Assembly: GCA_013298265.1 (NCBI GenBank)
Contig: JAAFHE010000026.1
Location: 1-13,923, forward strand
DNA from: Lysobacterales bacterium
GTDB lineage: Bacteria; Pseudomonadota; Gammaproteobacteria; Xanthomonadales; Rhodanobacteraceae
Length of the DNA: 13,923 nucleotides
Direction of reading: 5' to 3'
The notes under the pieces were generated by a model. It did not search any database. It was not told the DNA's origin and was given only the letters and a program-made list of their open reading frames with translations. The position numbers and the translations under genes are program-made. Below are positions 6,880 through 13,923 of this stretch, one piece after another (position 1 is the first letter of the stretch; the number at the start of each line of letters is the position of its first letter).

Positions 6880-6923
6880 GTCAAAGCGGGTGGCTAGAAC
6901 CGAAGGTTCTCATCTGCTTTGAC
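6880..6923 (-). other. Long near-continuous stem capped by cUUCGg on the minus strand
   Basis: GTCAAAGC (6880-6887) pairs with GCTTTGAC (6916-6923). Pairing continues to 6892/6911, using two G-U pairs if the plus strand is the RNA. After a 3-nt bulge (6893-6895), AGAACC (6896-6901) pairs with GGTTCT (6905-6910). Read on the minus strand the tip is C-TTCG-G, the very stable RNA tetraloop. The structure lies downstream of the TonB receptor stop codon in that gene's direction, so it may stabilise or end that transcript. Confidence 0.55.
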
Positions 6924-6990
6924 GCCCAACGGGCCGGAGGGTTTGGGTGGGGATGGTGTTGCTTGAAAGCGCCCGAGCTCTGCGCTATCC

Positions 6991-9882
6991 CTAAAACTTC
7001 ACGCTGAACCTCGCCCAGTAATAGCGCCCGACCGTATCGAACGTGACCGGATCGGTATTGCCGTTGACTACGTTGTTCTGGAACAGGATAGGCGGCTGCT
7101 TGTCGAACGCGTTGTCCACGCCGAGTTCCACGCGCGCGTTGATCGGTTCGATGCGATAGCCGACCTGCAGGTTGTGGTACGTGCTCGCGCCATAGCCGAC
7201 GACGACGTTGGGGAAGGTGCCGTCGGCGGAATCGCCGCCGGGCCGCAGGGTTCCCAGATCGAAGCCGTGCACGTAACGCGTCGTCCAGCTCGCGTCGATA
7301 TTGCCCAGTTCCCAGTTCAAGGTGCCCAGGCCGCGCCAGCGGGCGTAGTTGCCGAGCTGACGGTTGAACTGGCCCGCGGCGAAGATCGAGCCGGTGGCCG
7401 TGCCGGTGTTGTCGCGGATTAGCTGGTTGAACTGCGCCGTATACGTGGCATCAAGGCCGATGCGAAAGGTACCGATCGGCGTCTCCGGCAGGCGGTACTT
7501 GATGCTGAAGTCGGCGCCCTTGGCGTCGAGGCGGCCGAGGTTCAAGGTCGGCTGGTCGATGTAGAACACCTGGCCGTCGGCCGCGAAACGATGGATGAAA
7601 TCGCAGAGGTTGCCGGCGGTGAAGCACTGCAGCGCGACGGTGTTGACGTCGAGTGCGCTGATGTTGTCGTTCAGCGCGAAACGCCACAGGTCGATGCTCG
7701 TGGAAAGCCCTTCGATCCAGCTCGGATCGTAGACGACGCCCCAGGTGAAGGCCTTGCCCTGCTCCGGCCTGAGGCTGGAGTTGCCGGTGACGAGGCCGGT
7801 GATCTGGCCGTTCGGAGGCCCAGCGAAGCTGCCGTCGCGCGGCACGTTCTGGCAGGCTCGATCGATGTTCGCATTCGCCCCCACCGGCGAGGTCACGCCG
7901 ATGCACGGATCGCGGAACGTGGGCGCATTCGCCGCCGGGGCCGCGAACAGGTTCGAGATCGTCGGCGCACGGAACACTTCGGCGATCGTGCCGCGCAGCA
8001 ACACGTCGTCGAGCGGACGCCACTCGACGCCGAACTTGGAGCTGGTCGAGTCGCCGAAGGTCGAATACTTCGAGTAGCGCGAACCGAGCGTGATGTTGAG
8101 GGTCTTGGCAAACGCCACGTCACGCAGCACGGGAATGAAGGCTTCGCCGTAGAGTTCCTTGACGTTGTAGCCGCCGATCACGGCCGAGGTGCAGGTCTCC
8201 TGCGCGAGCAGGCAATTGGTGTAGTCCGGCGGCAACGCGGTCACCAGGAAATCCGGGGTGACGCTCTGGTACTCCTTGCGGTACGAGGCGCCAAGCGCAA
8301 GGCTGACGACACCGGCCGGCAGCTCGAACAGCTCGCCGTTGGCATTGATCTCGCCTTCGCGCTGGACGTACAGCGTGCTGGTGCGATACGGCGCCTCCAG
8401 TAGCGCGAATCCTTCGGGCGTCTCGGACGGATTGAATGGGTTCACCGGGACACAGCCGGCGATCGGCGCACTCGGCGTACCGCAGGTCGGCACACCGGCC
8501 GCGTTGATGAACGACGGCCCCAGCGCGTTGGTAAGGTTGGGCTGGAAGATGTAGCCGCCGAACTGGCGGCTCTGCGAGAAATGGCCGTAGGTGAAGTTCG
8601 CATCCCACTGCCAGCTGGTGCTGCCGAAGCCGCCGCGCAGGCCGAGGTTGATCTGATCGGTGGCGACCGAGGTCGAGGCACGGCGGTTGCCGATCGCTTG
8701 CAGGCGCAGGAAGAACGCGTTGCCCGAATCGTTGTCGCCGCTGCGGCCGAAGTCGATCCCGAACGGGTTGTAGACGTTGTCGGCCGAGATCAGCACGTTG
8801 TCGTTGCGCGCGTCGAACGGCAGCGGGGCAATCGCAAAGGCCGCCCGCGTCTTGTTGTGGAAGGCCTCGACGTAGGCCTCGACATTGTCGCTGATACGGT
8901 AGTTTCCGACGACGAACAGGCTGCCACGCTCCTGAGGCGTGAGCGCGAGGTTGCCGACCGCCTGGAAATTGAACGCGTCCGACGCAGGGTCGTAGCACTT
9001 GTAGTCGCTGAGCGAGCCGCCGCCAGCACCCGGGATGCGCGTGACCGAACCGGCGGAATTGGCCGGACAGTTGAACTGCGCAATGAGATCGCCGGGCAGG
9101 AAGATGCGTCCGCGCGGCGTGCGGCTGGAGCCGCCGGCCGCGACAGAGCCCGACGACAGGTACAGCGCCTCCTTGGAGAAATCGCGGTCGGCGGCCGAGA
9201 CGGCATCCTGCTTGTGGTAGTTCACGCCGATCATGAGGCTGCCCTTGTCGCTGGTATGCCCCAGCGTCATGGTGACGCCCTTGCGCTGGCCGTCGTCGGC
9301 ATCGGCGACGCCGTAGTCAGCAGCGAACTCGACACCCTGATAGTCCCTGCGCAGGATGAAGTTGACCACCCCGCCGATCGCGTCGGAACCGTAGATCGCC
9401 GAGGCACCGTCCTTGAGCACTTCGACGCGCTCGATCAGGTTGATCGGGATCGCATTGACGTCAGGTGCCGGACCCGCCAGGCGACGTCCGTTGACGAGGA
9501 TCAGCGTGCGCGCCGTGCCGAGGCCGCGTAGATCGATGGTTGCCGCGCCGGTGCCGCCGCCGTTGTTGACCGCGCCGTTGGTCGCGGTCGCGCCGCCGGC
9601 AATGACCGGCGTGCTTTGCAGCAGGTCGCCGACGGTGAGCTTGCCGGTTTTCTCGATCTGCCCTTTGTCGATGACGAAGACCGGGCTGGCGGTTTCCAGG
9701 TCGACGCGGCGAATGCGCGAGCCGGTGACGACGATGGTTTCGAGCTTGTCGGCTTCAGAGGCCGGCTCAGGCTGCTGTGCCGCCGCAGGCAGCGCGAAGC
9801 AGCCCAGCAGGATGGCGCCTGCGCCGACACTGGGGCCGGCAAGAGCTGACTTTACGGCTCGGGGGAGCGAAGGACTGAACAT
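6991..9882 (-). CDS. TonB-dependent outer-membrane receptor
   Basis: This 963-residue gated barrel imports a scarce ligand using TonB-ExbBD energy. Residues 1-35 are a signal peptide (basic start, hydrophobic 17-33, PAAA|QQ). A TonB-box-like ETIVVTGSRI is at 48-57. The plug runs from about 65 to 180, with TIDLRGLGTARTLILVNGRR (115-134) and IERVEVLKDGASAIYGSDAI (150-169) as hallmarks. The 22-strand barrel follows, with LRPEQGKAFTWG (704-715) and a C-terminal RYYWARFSVKF ending in Phe, as outer-membrane insertion prefers. There is no N-terminal STN domain, so it is not a transducer that signals to an anti-sigma factor. Ten mature cysteines fall into five close pairs (272/296, 467/477, 557/564, 660/677, 753/760), probably loop disulfides. 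AGGAG (9889-9893) lies 6 nt before the ATG. An AraC regulator lies 132 bp upstream. The substrate is unknown; no siderophore, vitamin or sugar genes adjoin. Confidence 0.95.
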   Translation of the reverse strand: MFSPSLPRAVKSALAGPSVGAGAILLGCFALPAAAQQPEPASEADKLETIVVTGSRIRRVDLETASPVFVIDKGQIEKTGKLTVGDLLQSTPVIAGGATATNGAVNNGGGTGAATIDLRGLGTARTLILVNGRRLAGPAPDVNAIPINLIERVEVLKDGASAIYGSDAIGGVVNFILRRDYQGVEFAADYGVADADDGQRKGVTMTLGHTSDKGSLMIGVNYHKQDAVSAADRDFSKEALYLSSGSVAAGGSSRTPRGRIFLPGDLIAQFNCPANSAGSVTRIPGAGGGSLSDYKCYDPASDAFNFQAVGNLALTPQERGSLFVVGNYRISDNVEAYVEAFHNKTRAAFAIAPLPFDARNDNVLISADNVYNPFGIDFGRSGDNDSGNAFFLRLQAIGNRRASTSVATDQINLGLRGGFGSTSWQWDANFTYGHFSQSRQFGGYIFQPNLTNALGPSFINAAGVPTCGTPSAPIAGCVPVNPFNPSETPEGFALLEAPYRTSTLYVQREGEINANGELFELPAGVVSLALGASYRKEYQSVTPDFLVTALPPDYTNCLLAQETCTSAVIGGYNVKELYGEAFIPVLRDVAFAKTLNITLGSRYSKYSTFGDSTSSKFGVEWRPLDDVLLRGTIAEVFRAPTISNLFAAPAANAPTFRDPCIGVTSPVGANANIDRACQNVPRDGSFAGPPNGQITGLVTGNSSLRPEQGKAFTWGVVYDPSWIEGLSTSIDLWRFALNDNISALDVNTVALQCFTAGNLCDFIHRFAADGQVFYIDQPTLNLGRLDAKGADFSIKYRLPETPIGTFRIGLDATYTAQFNQLIRDNTGTATGSIFAAGQFNRQLGNYARWRGLGTLNWELGNIDASWTTRYVHGFDLGTLRPGGDSADGTFPNVVVGYGASTYHNLQVGYRIEPINARVELGVDNAFDKQPPILFQNNVVNGNTDPVTFDTVGRYYWARFSVKF

Positions 9883-10014
9883 GTGTTTCTCCTGAAATTA
9901 TTCACAAATCGACCGCAGCGCCTAAGCCGGTGGTCGAGGCAATGGCGGCATCGGCGCGATCGGTGGGCGCGCAGGCAGGGCCGGCAAACCCGGGGAGAAC
10001 CCGGTGCGGCAACG

Positions 10015-11010
10015 TTAAAAATCTGTGGCTGCGCCGAGTTGTCGCGAGTTGGCAGACGGCGTTGCGGAAACTGCGCAGCGCAGCAAATCGCTGCTGTCGC
10101 AGCGCCGCTTGCGCGTGGGGCGCACGCCTACACCGTGGTCGCGGCGCAGCGCGGCCGCGCTGATGCCGAAGCGCTGCTTGAACAGGCGCGAGAAGGCACA
10201 GCGGTTCTCAAAACCGCTGGCGCTCGCGATCTCGCTGATCGCCAGCGGCGAACAGCGCACGAGCCGGCGCGCGCGTTCCAGGCGCCGGTCGACGAGATAC
10301 GCATGCGGGGTCTCGCCGTAGACCGAGTGGAACGCGCGAATGAAATGCCAGGGCGAATAGCTCGCGACACGCGCCAGCTCGGGAATGTCGAGTTCCCGCT
10401 CGCAGCGGGTCGCCATGAGATTGCGCACGCGCTGCAGGCGCAGGAACACGCTCTGGCGTTGTGCCAGCGTACGGCCGGGACAGCGTTCGATCATCGCCGA
10501 GAATCCGGACTGCAGATCGACCACGCCACCGAGCAGATCGTCGGCCGTGCTCTGCAGTGCGTATTCGCCGGCGTTTTCCAGCGTCGCGCGCACGAGGCGC
10601 AGGGCGAGTCGCCGCAGCGTTGGTGCCGCCGCATGCCAGGCCGGCACGAGACTGGGCTCGGGTGCGAGTCCGCCGCCGGCGCGGATCAATGCGCGGCGCC
10701 AGACGTTGCGTTGTGCCAGCAGCACAATCCACAGCGATGCTCCGCGACCTGTCGCCTGCAGCCGCTGGTCGGGTTCGCTGATCAACAACTGCCCCGGCTC
10801 GAGTGTGAAGCCGCTGTCGCCGTTGGCCAGGCGCAGCTTGCCGCGCAACGGCAGCCAGATGCCGCCGCCGTCACCGGCCGTCGCGAGGGTTGCACCACGA
10901 CCACCACCGACGATCGCGAGCAGGTTGTCGCCGCAGCGCTGCCGCAACGCATCGGCGCCGCCGAGTTCCAGCCGCGCGCCGTGACGCAGGGATTCACCGA
11001 TGATTCTCAT
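10015..11010 (-). CDS. AraC-family transcriptional regulator
   Basis: This 331-residue DNA-binding protein has an N-terminal sensing half and a C-terminal AraC/XylS domain. Residues about 48-100 look like a cupin-type ligand domain (IWLPLRGKLRLANGDSGFTL, then EPGQLLISEPDQ). The first helix-turn-helix lies around 208-230 (DIPELARVASYSPWHFIRAF). The conserved linker is YGETPHAYLVDRRLERARRL (231-250), and the second helix-turn-helix spans about 256-281 (LAISEIASASGFENRCAFSR then LFKQRFG). The domain ends near 290, leaving a basic then Ser/Ala-rich tail of about 40 residues that most relatives lack. The start at 11010 is chosen because of AAGGAG 5 nt upstream; a Met 10 codons earlier has no such site. 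It is encoded just upstream of the TonB receptor on the same strand and probably controls it. Confidence 0.92.
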   Translation of the reverse strand: MRIIGESLRHGARLELGGADALRQRCGDNLLAIVGGGRGATLATAGDGGGIWLPLRGKLRLANGDSGFTLEPGQLLISEPDQRLQATGRGASLWIVLLAQRNVWRRALIRAGGGLAPEPSLVPAWHAAAPTLRRLALRLVRATLENAGEYALQSTADDLLGGVVDLQSGFSAMIERCPGRTLAQRQSVFLRLQRVRNLMATRCERELDIPELARVASYSPWHFIRAFHSVYGETPHAYLVDRRLERARRLVRCSPLAISEIASASGFENRCAFSRLFKQRFGISAAALRRDHGVGVRPTRKRRCDSSDLLRCAVSATPSANSRQLGAATDF

Positions 11011-11015
11011 GTCGT

Positions 11016-11021
11016 CTCCTT
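11016..11021 (-). promoter_or_regulatory. Ribosome site that decides the AraC start
   Basis: On the minus strand, AAGGAG at 11021-11016 stands 5 nt before ATG at 11010-11008. The earlier in-frame ATG at 11040 lies upstream of this site and is therefore unlikely. Confidence 0.75.
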
Positions 11022-11157
11022 CGCCCGAATCTGGCGGCAAGGAATACGGCCGAGCAGCGGCGCCGGTCCCGAAATCGAGTGAGCCGTCGACGAGGTTGCG
11101 CTTAGAAAGCGGTGAAAAATCGGCGAGACTTTGCAGCAGTGCGCAGTGGCCGGCGTT

Positions 11158-13314
11158 TCAGCGCTGGCTCCGCAAGAACCGCAACAGACCGATATCAGTG
11201 TCGTTGCGAGTGATGCGGATGAGGACGAGGCGGCGCGCGTCGGCGGAAACGTCGAAGCTGCGATGATCGATCGCGTCGCGCGTGCGCCAGATGACTTCGT
11301 CCGTGCCGTCGGCGAGCGCGCGACGGCGCAGCAGGATCTCCTCGGGGCTCTCCTCGACGCTGTCGAAATACCACAAGGCGCCATTGCGCACATGCCACGC
11401 GAAGCGGTTGCCGACCACGGCAACAACCGGCTCCTTTGCCTCATCTTCGCCGAGCACGCGCACGCCATCGGCGTCGGCGCGGCTGTAGTAGATGCGCCCG
11501 CTCGCGGCGTCGGCCTCGACTGCCGCGACCCGCTCGCGCAGTAGGCGCGCTGGCGCGCGCGGTTCCGCAACATGCAGCAGGCGCGGGGTACGCACGTCCC
11601 GGTCGATCAGCAGATAGCCGGCCCGCGGCGCGTAGGTCCCGAAGCGCACGTCGATCGTCGGGTCCGACACGACGTGCCGGGCCTGGCTCTCGAGATCGAT
11701 CTCAACCAGCTCGCCGCGGCCGTCACGCCGCCGCGTGACGACAACGTGGCGTCCGTCGAAACTCCATTGTGGATAAAGGTAAATAGCATCATCATCGCGA
11801 GTCAGGGCATGGCTCTGCCGCGTGGCCGCCTCGTGCAGCCATAGCTGCGGGCGGCCGCCGCGATCGGAGACGAAGACGATCCGGCTGCCGTCCGGCGACA
11901 GCGCCGCGTAGCTGTCGCTGCCGGTCGAGGGCGCCAGCTCGCTTGCGTCGTGCTCCGGCGTGTCGAGCAGCAGCCCCTGCATGATCGAGCGCGTACGCGG
12001 CACCTCATACGCGAGCGCGTCGCCGCGTGCGGCGATATCGGGCATCTGCGCCGGCGTCACGCCAAGGGCGCTGACGCGGCCGTCGGCGAGATCGACACGG
12101 TATAGCGCCTGACTGCCTGCATGATTGGACGCGAATACCAGGCCGCTGCCATCGGGCAGCCAGTCGAACCCGCGGATCATTGCCGCCAGATGAGTCAACC
12201 GGCGCACTTCGCCACCGGTCGCTGCGACGAGGTAGAGGTCGCAGTACGGCGAAAGGCCGCGGCGAAAGGCGATGTGTCTGCCGTCCGGCGAGTAATGCGG
12301 TGCAAGATCGTGCTCGGCCGTGTCGAAGGCGTAGTCGAAAGGCTGCGCCTGGCCACCTTCGACGGCGCGCAGGGCCAGATGAGCGGTACCGGGTCCATCG
12401 AAGCTCGTGATCGCGAAGCTGCGGCCGTCCGGCGACCAGTCGAAGCTCTCGAACATGCCCGGCGCGCAATCGCCGCGCAGGCGTTCGACACCGCCCAGCG
12501 CGTCTACTGTGACGATGCTGCAGCGCCGCCCCTCGTGGCGTACGAACGCGAGCTGCGCGCCGTCGGCCGACCATACCGGCCAGGATTCCTCGCCGACGCC
12601 TTCGCTCGGAAGCAGCGTTGTCGACGCGTTGACGCCGCGCACCTGCACGCGCTGGCGTCCGCTGTCCGGATCGAGCGCGACATAGGCCAGGCGCGAACCG
12701 TCGGGGGTCAGGCGCGGCGTGGATTCGGCGCCGGGCTCGGCCGTCAGCATGAGCGTCGCCCCGGTCACGGCAGCCACTGCCGTGCCGTCGCCGCGCCACA
12801 GGCGCACCAGGGTGACAGCAAGCGCGACCAGCGCCAACGCGGCACAGACCGCGATGAGCCAGTACCCGATGCGTGCTGCGCCTGGCTTTGTCTCTGCTGC
12901 CTGCGCAGGCGGCGCAGGCGCTGCTTCCGGTGCATCGCTTTCCGCGGTTGCGGCCAGCAGCAGGCTGTCGTCCCATTCCACGCTGGCGAGCAGGCGATAG
13001 CCCAGCCGCGGCACTGTTTCGATGAAGCGCGGCGTGGCGAGGTCATCGCCGAAGACGCGGCGTAGTTCCTTCACCGCCTGGGTCAACACGTCGCCGTCGC
13101 CGGCACGCCCGGCCCACACGCGCAGCAACAGCTCTTCGCGCATGCGCGTGACGCCGGGCTCACGCGCGAGTTCAAGCAGAACGCCGATCGCCTTGGGGGT
13201 GATGCGCTGCGATTCGCCGTCGCCGTGAACGCGCAGGGCACCCACGTCGACGCGCCGCCCTGCGATGCACAGCACTCGGCGCAAACTCGGATCGGCTATC
13301 GCTTCGGGTCGCAT
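11158..13314 (-). CDS. CadC-like membrane regulator: winged helix, one TM segment, PD40/TolB-type propeller
   Basis: This 718-residue protein joins a cytoplasmic DNA-binding domain to a periplasmic propeller. Residues about 14-110 are an OmpR/PhoB-type winged helix, with RITPKAIGVLLELAREPG (37-54), LLLRVWAG (62-69), and LTQAVKELRRVFGDD then FIETVPRLGYRLLA (77-110). A Pro/Ala-rich linker (about 127-146) leads to one membrane segment, IGYWLIAVCAALALVALAVT (149-168). The rest holds PD40 repeats marked by SPDG or similar: TPDGSRLAYV (203-212), SADGAQLAFV (249-258), SPDGRSFAIT (294-303), SPDGRHIAFR (342-351), LPDGSGLVFA (386-395), SPDGSRIVFV (473-482) and SFDGRHVVVT (518-527). There is no receiver domain or kinase, so sensing is probably through the propeller. 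Target and signal are unknown. The start at 13314 is set by domain position; no clear ribosome site precedes it. It lies upstream of the AraC gene on the same strand, 147 bp away. Confidence 0.92.
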   Translation of the reverse strand: MRPEAIADPSLRRVLCIAGRRVDVGALRVHGDGESQRITPKAIGVLLELAREPGVTRMREELLLRVWAGRAGDGDVLTQAVKELRRVFGDDLATPRFIETVPRLGYRLLASVEWDDSLLLAATAESDAPEAAPAPPAQAAETKPGAARIGYWLIAVCAALALVALAVTLVRLWRGDGTAVAAVTGATLMLTAEPGAESTPRLTPDGSRLAYVALDPDSGRQRVQVRGVNASTTLLPSEGVGEESWPVWSADGAQLAFVRHEGRRCSIVTVDALGGVERLRGDCAPGMFESFDWSPDGRSFAITSFDGPGTAHLALRAVEGGQAQPFDYAFDTAEHDLAPHYSPDGRHIAFRRGLSPYCDLYLVAATGGEVRRLTHLAAMIRGFDWLPDGSGLVFASNHAGSQALYRVDLADGRVSALGVTPAQMPDIAARGDALAYEVPRTRSIMQGLLLDTPEHDASELAPSTGSDSYAALSPDGSRIVFVSDRGGRPQLWLHEAATRQSHALTRDDDAIYLYPQWSFDGRHVVVTRRRDGRGELVEIDLESQARHVVSDPTIDVRFGTYAPRAGYLLIDRDVRTPRLLHVAEPRAPARLLRERVAAVEADAASGRIYYSRADADGVRVLGEDEAKEPVVAVVGNRFAWHVRNGALWYFDSVEESPEEILLRRRALADGTDEVIWRTRDAIDHRSFDVSADARRLVLIRITRNDTDIGLLRFLRSQR

Positions 13315-13923
13315 CAGTCAAATAACGAAGGCTTTCGTAGATTGAGCCAGCATGCCACAAACTCGTTGCTTCGGCACAACTGATGCGCAAGACATGCAAC
13401 AGACTTGACGCAAGACCGCGCGGCGGCCAGCTCACCCGCGGAGGAATGTGCCAAAAAACCGCTGCAGCAAGGCGGCGGCGCGCAAGCAAACCCGATTGCC
13501 ACGCGGCCGAACGCGCGACGGTCGCAATGTCACGCAATGCACGCCGGCACGGACAGCCCTTGCGGCGCGCTTTGCAGAACCTTTGCTCCGGGCTCACGAA
13601 ACGCGCGAGCAGCCTGCGCACGCCATGCCTACTGCCGCAGCAGGCGCGCGACATGGATGCCATGCTCGCGAGCCGCTTTCGCTTCAAGCCGGTTTTCTCA
13701 CCGCCATTCGTAGCGAGGCCGTCGAGACACCGTCCTGATGCGCGCCGCGGACTTCAGTGACGGCGAAGGTGTGGCCGACACGAGGGAGCCGCGCGCGTCA
13801 GGACGGCGTCTCGGCGACCGCAGTAGAAGGGGTGCGAGAAAGGCGGGTTAACTCTTTTCTTACCCGTAAACCCGGATGTTTCCGGCATGCTGTGCCGTTG
13901 TGACGCACGCGCAACTGCACGAC
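13315..13923. other. Stretch without a recognisable gene
   Basis: Open frames exist on both strands, but their products are Arg/Ala/Cys-rich with no motif, signal peptide or ribosome site, and they overlap each other. A short ACGAA/TTCGT hairpin (13325-13338) lies just before the winged-helix gene start. Near the right edge a CCGGA/TCCGG hairpin (13872-13885) and several possible start codons (13876, 13887, 13900) stay open to the edge, so a plus-strand gene might begin there. Nothing supports one choice. Confidence 0.5.

Larger units (their letters stand above)
6736..6965. repeat. Intergenic element of nested palindromes with inverted ends (MITE/REP-like)
   Basis: The element fills the gap between convergent stop codons. 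The left end (6744-6764, ACACCATCCCCACCC then AACCCT) is the inverse of the right end (6938-6959) apart from one extra base. CAAGCAA (6736-6742) and TTGCTTG (6959-6965) extend the inverted ends imperfectly. Inside are several hairpins: 6761-6781 (10-bp arms), GTTCAT/ATGAAC (6838-6860), CCCCTT/AAGGGG (6867-6879), and a long stem at 6880-6923. No transposase frame is present, and no clear target-site duplication is seen. Palindromes of this CCCTCCCC type are, to my knowledge, common between genes in Xanthomonadales, so this is probably one copy of a dispersed repeat. Confidence 0.72.

Noticed and set aside
6736..6965. CRISPR array or integron attachment site
   Set aside because: Repeats are inverted palindromes rather than evenly spaced direct repeats, and there is no integrase or cas gene.
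7591..9531. Plus-strand open frames (270 and 316 codons) opposite the TonB receptor
   Set aside because: Antisense shadows created by high GC at third codon positions of the receptor gene.
9897..9902. AATAAT on the minus strand as a -10 box for the TonB receptor
   Set aside because: The predicted start would fall on the ribosome site itself and the -35 position is poor.
11011..11040. Longer N-terminus for the AraC protein starting at 11040
   Set aside because: The good ribosome site lies inside this extension, 5 nt before the second Met.
12121..13065. Plus-strand open frame (314 codons) opposite the winged-helix/PD40 gene
   Set aside because: Shadow of a gene with unmistakable domain order; no motif or ribosome site of its own.

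Overview
The window is GC-rich throughout (roughly two thirds G+C by eye) and reads as a chromosomal segment of a gammaproteobacterium. The order Xanthomonadales (Rhodanobacteraceae or Xanthomonadaceae) is the best guess. This rests on gene types common there: a delta-60 repeat secreted protein, a large TonB-dependent receptor, a winged-helix/transmembrane/PD40-propeller regulator, and a palindromic intergenic repeat built from CCCTCCCCTT/AAGGGGAGGG. No phage, plasmid, CRISPR, tRNA or rRNA signal was found.

Left part (1-4795). A secreted delta-60 repeat protein runs off the left edge on the minus strand. It is divergent from a GMC-family FAD oxidoreductase (1005-2609, +), and the 143-bp gap holds a perfect tandem 9-bp repeat. 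Next come a doubtful 71-residue frame (2862-3077), a perfect 15-bp inverted repeat, and a DUF1203 protein (3160-3630, +). The DUF1203 gene converges, 7 bp apart, on a DSD1-type PLP enzyme related to D-threonine aldolase and D-serine dehydratase (3638-4795, -).

Middle part (4796-6990). A small ArsR-type repressor (4980-5288) and a two-domain protein with an N-terminal cupin-like domain and a C-terminal DUF2867 domain (5325-6704) form a two-gene plus-strand unit. A plausible sigma-70 promoter precedes it. A 12-bp perfect palindrome sits on the -10 and start region, as expected for an autorepressor. The unit ends in a hairpin with a T-run that forms one end of a ~230-bp element made of nested palindromes with inverted ends.

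Right part (6991-13314), all minus strand. In transcription order: a membrane regulator (winged helix, one transmembrane segment, PD40 propeller), an AraC-family regulator, and a 963-residue TonB-dependent receptor whose ten mature cysteines form five local pairs. The gaps are 147 and 132 bp. A simple reading is a nutrient-uptake locus with its own AraC regulator and a nearby surface-sensing regulator; the substrate cannot be read from sequence. The last ~600 bp appear non-coding.

The strongest candidates for something undescribed are the ArsR plus cupin-DUF2867 unit with its operator, and the structured intergenic element. Neither is proven to be a new system.
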